From: Geosiphon pyriformis
Lineage: Eukaryota; Glomeromycota; Glomeromycetes; Archaeosporales; Geosiphonaceae
Reading direction: 5' to 3'
Assembly: GCA_016748015.1 (NCBI GenBank)
Contig: JAAOMT010000707.1
Location: forward strand, 8,341-23,626
Length of the DNA stretch: 15,286 nt
Made by a program: the position numbers and the translations under genes
Shown: positions 9,381 through 15,286 of the stretch, one piece after another
Numbering within the stretch: position 1 is the stretch's first letter
How the letters are laid out: each line of letters opens with the position of its first letter
Notes under the pieces: generated by a model
The model's database searches: none
Told to the model about the DNA's origin: nothing
What the model saw: the letters and a program-made list of their open reading frames with translations, nothing else

Positions 9381-9833
9381 TGGACCAAAGCTCAACAAAA
9401 AGCATTTGACACATTAAGAAAAAAGCTTATCCAAGCTTCAGTATTGATGTATCCAGATTACAGCAAACCATTCATAATTATCACTGATGCATCTGGCCAA
9501 GCATTGGGAGCAGTATTATTGCAGAAAGGACTGGATGAAAGAGAACATCCAGTAGCATATGCTAGTAGAAGCTTAAGTCCAGCTGAAAAAAACTATGGAA
9601 CTCCAACACTAGAACACTTAGCTATCTATTGGACTGTTATCAAGTGGAAAGAATACTTGAATCAAAAGTTTAATGTGTATATAGATCACAAGAAATTGAT
9701 TTCAATCCAGAAGCAGGAATTTGAAGATGATTGTCACACCAGATAGAAAATAGAACTTTCACCATTCAATTATACAGTACATTATAAAAAGGGAAAAGAC
9801 AATGGAAATGCTGACAGACTATTATGAATGAGA
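9381..9833 (+). pseudogene. RNase H domain
   Basis: RNase H removes the RNA template strand and generates the plus-strand primer at the polypurine tract. The frame continues from RT without a break. The four acidic residues can be placed: Asp in IIITDASG (9486-9488), Glu in TLEHLAIYW (9612-9614), Asp in YIDHKKL (9684-9686) and Asp in GNADRLL (9813-9815). Stops lie at 9744 and 9825. The 9825 TGA is at the ADxLSR position of the family, so it may be an Arg CGA changed to TGA. Frame is lost right after this, between 9825 and 9845. Confidence 0.88.
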
Positions 9834-11253
9834 CAAATCTAAAGAAACATTTCAACCCAAAAAAATATAACAAAAAATAAATATACAAAAATACCAACAA
9901 CTACAACATTATATAAATACCTAATTGTTCAAGAAGAAATTATTTCAAAAAGAACAAAACAACATAAAACAACAATCAAAATATTTTATCAATTATCAAA
10001 ATATACTTTACTGAAAAAACAGAAGAAATCCAGATTAACCAACCAGAGTAATTACAGAACCAGAAAAAGAGACAATATTATTCAACATGCACTCAGATCT
10101 AACAGCAGAATATTTTTATAAAGAAGTGATCATAGAAAGAACCAGAAAAAGATATTATTGGCCATCAATGTATCCAAACATTATCTAATATGTTTAAAGT
10201 TGTGATGTTTGTCAGAGAAGAGGAGGAACAAGACCCAGTGAACCATTAAGACCAATTAAAGTAGGACAACCATTTGATTGCATTGGAATTGACTTAGTCA
10301 GACCATTAATAATCACTAGCAGAGGCAACAGATATATTGCAGTAGTTATGGATTATCTTACTAAATAGCCAAAAGCAAAAGCCATTCAAAGAGCAGATGC
10401 AGAATCCATTGCCAAATTTGTCCATCAAGATTTGATCTGTCAACATGGATGTCCAAAAGTACTACTATCAGATTAAAAAACTCACTTTGTGAACAAAACA
10501 CTGGCAAAATTAAGTTAAAGATTTGGAATTAAAAGACTATTGTCATTACTATATCATCCACAAACCAATGGATTAGTTGAAAAATTTAATAGAACATTGT
10601 GTAAAGCGATTGCCAAGATCAGCCAGAAAAACCAGAATGAATGGAATTTGTTTATACCATCAGTACTATTTGCTTATCAGACAATAAAGCAAGACACTAC
10701 ACAAGCAACATCATTTGAATTAGTATATGGTAGAACAGCAACATTACCAGTTGAGATAGAAGTCAATACATATCCAACTGAACCAATAACAGAAGCTAAT
10801 TTCCAAGAAACATTGTTGAGAAGAACATATGACTTAATAGAAACACTAGAAAACAAATGACAAAAAGCAGCTGATAACATTCAAAAGTCACAAGAGAAAC
10901 AAAAAAAAAGACACGATAATTAATTACCAGATAAACCAGTTGAATTCAAGATTGGAGACAAAGTACTTTTACATCATATTAAAGTGAAAAAACAATGGAG
11001 TGGAAAATTTGACCCCAAATAGAATAGACCATTTCACATTGAAGAAATTCTTGGAAATGAAGCTTATAAATTAAGATGGGACAACAAAATCTTAGCCAAA
11101 GCAGCACATGGTGATTGACTGAAACCATATCACCATATAGTATTACCATCTACCAGTAATATTCTACAATTAGGAATACAAAGAATACTAGTCCAACCAG
11201 ATGAGATTCCACAAGATTTGGAACCAATCATAATTATTGGACCAAACACGTAA
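9834..11253 (+). pseudogene. Integrase with zinc finger, DD35E core and GPY/F-like tail
   Basis: Integrase joins the cDNA ends to target DNA. It reads one frame over from RNase H. An HHCC finger keeps one His (10090) and the C-x2-C pair (10201-10212), but the second His position is Tyr (10111). The core triad is complete: Asp in GIDLVRP (10291), Asp in LLSD (10471) and Glu in GLVEKFNRT (10579), with exactly 35 residues between the last two. The tail has KIGDKVLLHH and, after a stop in place of Trp, NRPFHIEEI, matching a GPY/F module (about 10950-11100). Stops include 10186, 10195, 10369, 10474, 10516, 10858 and 11020. The longest clean stretch is 10519-10857. The frame ends at the TAA of 11251, which may or may not be the original stop. 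No chromodomain is seen. Confidence 0.9.
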
Positions 11254-11946
11254 AATTGAACAACAAAGAGAGTATATAAAGACACAGTATATGCGACAAA
11301 AGCAACCAAGAAAAATGGAAATACCAGATCATATTCACATTATAGCTTAACAATTATTCCAGGTCTTAAGTTAACAATCATTAGACATGAAAATTATTGT
11401 TAACAACCAAACAATTTGCTATCAAAACATTAAAAGAAAGACAAAGAATACACCATATTAGCAGTTACTAAAGAATGATAAAAACTGGTCAGATAACATA
11501 ATAGAAAAAGTGAAGAACACTTTTGGAAAAATACCTATTATGGCACCAACAAAAAAACTTACAAAAGAAAATTGGAAGCAATAGACAGAACAACTTCCAA
11601 TATCATACTGTTACTACCAGTTAGATCGAAAGTTGAATATTCAGGAGCTGTATATTGACAAATCCAGAGAATATTTAACTAAAACATAATACAGCAAATT
11701 GAAAAATTTATTAGAAAGAAAATGAACTCAACACTATATGTGAAAACAATTTACTGACTGCACAACATATTTCAGAACTATTCAGAAATACTGTTACACT
11801 CTGACATAGAAATCATAACCATTAACCAATGAGGAAGAATAAACAATGTACAAGTAGAAAACGTGAAAAATAAAGTCAAACAAACAATACTAGAAAAAAA
11901 AGTATTAGAGTTAATTCAAAATGAAGATTTTGATAGAGCTTAATAT
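11254..11946 (+). pseudogene. Unrecognised 3' segment between integrase and polypurine tract
   Basis: About 690 bp of element-internal sequence with no recognised domain. The integrase frame continues with many stops. The next frame (codons starting 11222, 11225 and so on) looks slightly more protein-like, with YMRQKQPRKMEIPDHIHI near 11288 and an open run at 11459-11578 with NWSDNIIEKVKNTFGKIP. All its stops could derive from Gln or Trp codons by single transitions, but the same holds for the other frame. It may be the C-terminal end of pol after a one-base shift, or a separate third open frame. The position suits an env-like gene, but no signal peptide or membrane segment is seen. Confidence 0.3.
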
Positions 11947-11963
11947 TAAAAAAGAGAAGATAA
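11947..11963 (+). other. Polypurine tract (plus-strand primer)
   Basis: AAAAAAAGAGAAGATAA, purine apart from one T, ends exactly at the TG of the right LTR. RNase H would leave this RNA stretch as primer for the second DNA strand. Confidence 0.75.
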
Positions 11964-12035
11964 TGTTACTCATAAAAAAAAAACAGATATAAAAAAATAG
12001 GAGACCAATAAGTGAATAGTATTTAGCACGCAAGC

Positions 12036-12195
12036 ACATTGCTCAGCAATGTAAAGCAATGACAGAAATCACAACATATTGCTCAGCAATGTGGAGCAAT
12101 ATCAGAAAACATGACACATTGTTCAGCAATGTGAAGCAATGTTAGAAAATTAGGGCACATTGCTCAAGAAATCATAGCACATTGCTCGGGAATGT
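12036..12195 (+). repeat. 40-bp tandem array of palindromes in right LTR
   Basis: Units starting at 12036, 12076 and 12116 are spaced exactly 40 bp, with degenerate ones at 12157 and 12179. Each begins with ACATTGCTCAGCAATGT or a close variant, a near-perfect 17-bp palindrome, followed by a second AGCAAT and an AGAAA-rich spacer. It lies in U3, where tandem palindromes often act as enhancer-like protein sites; that role is inference. Confidence 0.85.
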
Positions 12196-12332
12196 GAGTG
12201 ATTTCATAGAACATCAATTATGTATATATAGTGGTAATAGTAAAAGTAAAAAAAGCAGAATCCATTAGTTAGAAACCTTCCACATAACAAATATCAATAA
12301 AATAATTATTCACTATCTCAATTCACTCTTCA

Positions 12333-12355
12333 CTATCAACATGAAATGTTGATAG
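12333..12355 (+). repeat. Perfect 10-bp hairpin with GAA loop in right LTR
   Basis: CTATCAACAT, loop GAA, ATGTTGATAG. The stem is perfect. The loop is the reverse complement of the left LTR's TTC loop. Confidence 0.88.
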
Positions 12356-12565
12356 TAATTGATACTTGACTATACTGGAACAATAGCTCTTGATCACAGC
12401 TATTGACAGGATACTAACTTGCACATTATCTTGACTCATTTTTTTATTTCTTTTATTTTTCTTTTCTTTGATTTTATTGTTGTATACTAATTGATTAAGG
12501 ATTAAAATGCTGAGTTATTGATATTATGGATAGCCTGATAAAAGACCCAAAAATAAGGGTAGAAT

Positions 12566-12577
12566 TATATATATATT
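12566..12577 (+). promoter_or_regulatory. TATA-like box of right LTR
   Basis: TATATATATATT at the position matching 3304-3314 of the left LTR. If active it would drive outward transcription into the right flank, toward the 3' end of the minus-strand DDE pseudogene. Confidence 0.4.
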
Positions 12578-12606
12578 AACAGATAGCTTACCAAAAGAGC
12601 ATAACT

Positions 12607-12622
12607 GTCAGAATAAACTGGC
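12607..12622 (+). terminator. AATAAA hairpin of right LTR (3'-end signal)
   Basis: GTCAG, AATAAA, CTGGC. This is the copy that would form the element transcript's 3' end. One stem pair is G-T instead of the G-C of the left LTR. Confidence 0.6.
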
Positions 12623-12824
12623 CACTATGCTGAAGACAGGAATTGGGAAAACAACTTACCAACCAACTATATTGTCATTGAATCTCTGTCTATTATACAA
12701 AGAACTCAACTCTAAAACTTTCAGATACAACCAATGTACCAGTATTACCAGCTTTATCAAAATATTGAGTACCAAGTTATGGATTTGTTATTTGATTTGA
12801 AACTCCAAATAATCATTTATAACA

Positions 12825-12828
12825 ATAC
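12825..12828. repeat. Target-site duplication (right), ATAC
   Basis: Matches 2779-2782 exactly and follows directly on the terminal CA of the right LTR. Confidence 0.75.
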
Positions 12829-14129
12829 AAATCAAGCAGAAATTAGTTGAACTTAATTTGTAAATCTATTACTTGTGCTTAAATTTTTTATATTATTTAT
12901 TAATTCTAAAAATAATTAATATTAATAAAATTCAATTACTTTTTCAAATTTATACTTAAACTTACCAGTTGTAATCATTAAAAATAATACATTTGTTGTT
13001 TTATTTGAGATAGTTTTTCTAATTAAATTGATTATTTGATATGGTTTTTTTTAAATGTAATTAGGATTATAATTTCTATAGCATTCAATATTAAATAAAT
13101 CAAATGGCTTGTTATAAAAAATTGCAATATAATCTTTCTAATTATATTTAGTTTTATAATACTTTTTTTATAAATAAAAATTAAGTTAATACTTTTTAAT
13201 TTTGATTAAATATTATTCTTCTATATATACCAACTTTGAATTTGTATTTTTGTTTGTATTTTTGTTTGTATTTTTATTTACAAATGTAATGGCTTTTATA
13301 TCTCTTTTATGTATCTTAATATTTAATAAAATATTATTATATATATAGAAGTATAATTCATATAAATAACAATCTCTTACTTGTTTTTTATATATACAGT
13401 TATGATCTAGACTTTTATAACTATAGAAATACTATATTAAATATATATAAGTCTAATACTGAAGGTACTTCTATAAGTGGCACATATATATATTAAATAG
13501 TTGACAATAATAGACCAAATAGCCTTTTTTGTTTTAATAAATCTAATAAACAAAGCATAATTGTTTATTAGTAATAATATTATAATAATAAAAATAATGT
13601 AATTTTATCTTTTTTACACATTTTATATATTTAATTTTTTTTAATCTTATATAATATAGCCAATAAAATACAATTTATTGCAGATTTCACTTGATACAAT
13701 TATGAAGTTTATAGGTTTAAATTTCAATTGTATTTATCTTTATATAGTATATACAACTTAGTCCTAACTATTAAACTTAATAAAATTCAAATCATTACTT
13801 TTTGTTCAAAAAAAAAAATAGCCACTAAATTTAATTATAAAATAATAAAGCTACTTAAATTAAACAATGTTATGTTTTCAAATTTTTTGTAAAATAATTT
13901 TTAAAAAAACAGTAGTAATTTATAGTTGACCAATTTTACTATTAAATTAATAATTTGGTTACTTATATATAATCAACATATATAATCATATTTATTGCTA
14001 ATTGGCTAATTTAAAAATAGTATATTAAGTAAATTTTTTTTAATTATAACACCAGCTTTTTAGTATAATACTAAATTAATTAATTTATTAAATATCAACT
14101 AATTATAAAACTGAATTAGAAACTTAGCA
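12829..14129. other. AT-rich right flank; possible continuation of the interrupted pseudogene at its left edge
   Basis: Mostly AT-rich sequence with no clear gene. If the retrotransposon split the minus-strand MULE-like pseudogene, its upstream part should lie at about 12829-13140. Minus-strand reading there gives short patches such as FEKVIEFY and LFLELINNIKNLSTSNRFTN separated by stops, and the frame at the ATAC junction joins that on the left side. This is weak, because AT-rich DNA gives such residues by chance. From 13140 to 14129 I see only poly-T, TA runs and one small tandem repeat. Confidence 0.35.
13241..13276 (+). repeat. 12-bp tandem repeat, three copies
   Basis: TTTGTATTTTTG is repeated three times head to tail, the last copy ending in A. 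A small minisatellite in non-coding AT-rich DNA. Confidence 0.85.
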
Positions 14130-15286
14130 ATATAAATAGTATTTTTTAATTGCAAATTCTGCTACTTAATCTGTCAAGTCTTTTTGGTACACATCTATAT
14201 AATAAAATGTTTTTCTTATATATTAATAAATAGTTATAAGTAGAATAGAAATAAGAACTAATAAAACAATTCTTTGTAATTCTGTCTATAAATAATCACA
14301 ATATGATTGACTAAATTTTTTGATTACACCTTAAAAGTTTTCAATATAGTTGAGTTCACAATGAAACCCTAAATAAAACACAATTTAATGTTTAACTACA
14401 ACAATAGTATTTTTTAGCTGTCTTTTTTATGCTAAAAAGTTTGGTTGTTTACTTATTACTTTTTATGTTTCTTTTAATTTTAACCTTTTATTTGGCCATA
14501 ATTTTCTTTCAGTTAGAATTTGTTTTAATTCTTTTGCCTGTTTACACAATTTGGAAATATAATAATCTGATGGAAAGACTATATTCTGTTAAATTTTTTT
14601 ACCAAAATATGTATTTTGCATCTTTGGTTGCTTTCTACTAGGGCTAAAATTTATATACTTGGCAATAAATATATTTAGTGAAAAAGTAATATGACTTAAT
14701 GTATTATTAAATGCAAATAAAACCTAACATTCTGGAAAGCATGTTTCAAATATGAGAATAGCACATTTAACTATCTGATTAATCAAGTCCTTGGTCTTTC
14801 ACCAACTATTATTATTTTTGCTTAGGTGCATAATAATACAAACTTTTCTAAAAAAGTTGTATGATATTTGCATTTTCTTAGAAAGTACAAAACAACTACA
14901 AACATTAGTCAAAAATTCACTAACATGAATTGAATGACCATTACTTTTTTTTCATAAAAATTGTTCTCTATTAAAAATCCAAAGACTTTAACTTCTATCA
15001 TAAACTAAAAAAATACACTCATTATGTATAATAAGAATAAGTGGTTGTACATTATTTTCTGACCAGATTATCTTTTCTAAATCATCTTCTGAGAAAGTGG
15101 ACATCTTATGTTCAAGTTTACTCATTTTTTCTAAAAATATTTTTCAATAAATCACCATATCTTTCATTTATATACTCCCTTTTTCATTTTAACATATGTA
15201 TATTCAAGTTCTTTCAAATAATTTCTTACTGTATTGAAATGAATAGTTGAAAATGGTGCAAATCCAAGTTCTGGCAAAATAATTTC
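14130..15286 (-). pseudogene. DDE-transposase-like pseudogene, partial at right edge
   Basis: Read on the minus strand, one frame is held from 15125 down to about 14140 with about a dozen stops and no shift. An earlier segment (15229-15170, VRNYLKELEYTYVKMKKGVY) is in another frame, so one indel lies between. Landmarks in order: MSKLEHKMSTFSEDDLEKII (15125-15066), IIHNECIF (about 15029-15006), GHSIHVSEFLTNV (14939-14901), FAFNNT (about 14714-14697), FPSDYYISKL (14576-14547), FHCELNYIENF (14366-14334) and YIDVYQKDL with AEFAIKKY near the end. This matches a DDE-type transposase-like protein family I remember from Basidiomycota and Glomeromycotina, which reads HDE, FDNA and ELNYIE at the triad. 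Here both Asp positions are Asn (codons 15023-15021 and 14708-14706, single G-to-A changes); the final Glu (14342-14340) remains. The N-terminus lies beyond the window. Confidence 0.72.

Larger units (their letters stand above)
2783..12824 (+). mobile_element. Ty3/Gypsy-type LTR retrotransposon with dUTPase, non-autonomous by decay
   Basis: A complete but dead element of about 10.0 kb: two LTRs (779 and 861 bp), flanking ATAC duplications, a primer binding site, a polypurine tract and gag-pol between them. Domain order is gag, aspartic protease, Cys-rich region, dUTPase, RT, RNase H, integrase. Integrase lying after RT/RNase H is the Ty3/Gypsy order; in Ty1/Copia it precedes RT. The internal region of 8.4 kb is longer than the roughly 4.5-5 kb usual for Gypsy elements. 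The extra length is mainly a long gag, the insert between protease and RT (Cys-rich plus dUTPase), and about 0.7 kb after integrase. The coding frame is held from 3579 to about 9825 with stops but no frameshift, then shifts once. It sits in a minus-strand transposase-like pseudogene, that is, in repeat-rich DNA. Confidence 0.93.
11964..12824 (+). repeat. Right (3') LTR
   Basis: Bounded by TGTTA and TAACA, a perfect 5-bp inverted terminal pair of the usual TG...CA form. It has the full palindromic array (five units), a perfect 10-bp stem hairpin (12333-12355), a TATA-like box (12566-12577) and the AATAAA hairpin (12607-12622). About as many sites look decayed here as in the left copy: by hand roughly 42 sites have T or A here against C or G in the left LTR, and 47 the reverse. 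Confidence 0.95.

Noticed and set aside
3579-9833. Reassigned stop codons (alternative genetic code) to explain the long interrupted frame
   Set aside because: All three stop codons occur at unrelated residue positions, and catalytic non-stop residues are also damaged by transitions. The LTRs show the same bias, so mutation explains it better.
10677-10880. Minus-strand 67-codon open frame
   Set aside because: It is antisense to the integrase core, whose plus-strand reading has clear catalytic motifs.
11254-11946. env-like third gene
   Set aside because: The position fits, but there is no signal peptide, transmembrane segment or cleavage motif in either candidate frame.
12036-12195. CRISPR-like array of short palindromic repeats
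   Set aside because: Units are head-to-tail 40-bp repeats with similar spacers, inside an LTR of a eukaryotic element and shared with the other LTR.
14429-14641. Plus-strand hydrophobic 70-codon open frame, membrane-protein-like
   Set aside because: It lies opposite the DDE pseudogene. T-rich antisense sequence gives Phe, Leu and Ile runs by chance.
15041-15250. Plus-strand 69-codon open frame
   Set aside because: It is antisense to the conserved transposase-like segments at 15229-15066, so it is a shadow.

Overview
The window is strongly AT-rich and eukaryotic in character. About two thirds of it is one decayed Ty3/Gypsy-type LTR retrotransposon (2783-12824, about 10.0 kb). The rest is AT-rich DNA holding remnants of two DNA-transposon genes on the minus strand. 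No intact host gene, tRNA, rRNA or CRISPR array was found. The gag-pol architecture (gag, protease, Cys-rich segment, dUTPase, reverse transcriptase, RNase H, integrase) and the type of the right-hand DDE pseudogene recall the repeat-rich, low-GC genomes of arbuscular mycorrhizal fungi (Glomeromycotina). That assignment is an inference from remembered family resemblance, not a search.

Layout. 1-1270: AT-rich, no gene seen. About 1283-2782, minus strand: badly decayed MULE-type transposase-like pseudogene, possibly with a C-terminal SWIM-like finger. 2779-2782: target-site duplication ATAC. 2783-3561: left LTR (779 bp). 3564-3581: primer binding site. 3579-5880: gag remnant. 5880-6350: aspartic protease remnant. 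6350-7616: Cys-rich accessory region. 7617-8009: dUTPase domain. 8010-9833: linker, RT and RNase H. 9834-11253: integrase, one reading frame over. 11254-11946: unrecognised 3' segment. 11947-11963: polypurine tract. 11964-12824: right LTR (861 bp). 12825-12828: second ATAC. 12829-14129: AT-rich flank. 14130-15286, minus strand: DDE-transposase-like pseudogene running off the right edge.

How it worked and how it died. An intact copy would be transcribed from the left LTR and primed by a tRNA at the PBS. It would be copied by RT/RNase H with the polypurine tract as plus-strand primer, and inserted by the DD35E integrase. This copy keeps the RT, RNase H and integrase catalytic residues. It is nonetheless dead: about 40 in-frame stops interrupt gag-pol, the protease DSG is DSR, and a frameshift separates RNase H from integrase. 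By hand alignment the LTRs differ by about 89 transitions and only one simple transversion, so C-to-T type decay dominates. The right-flank DDE pseudogene shows the same mode: a frame held for about 1 kb, broken only by stops, with both catalytic aspartates read as Asn.

The points most worth a second look are the dUTPase plus unidentified Cys-rich domain inside a Gypsy pol, the transition-only LTR divergence, a hairpin loop inverted between the two LTRs, and a 40-bp palindromic repeat array that differs in copy number between the LTRs.
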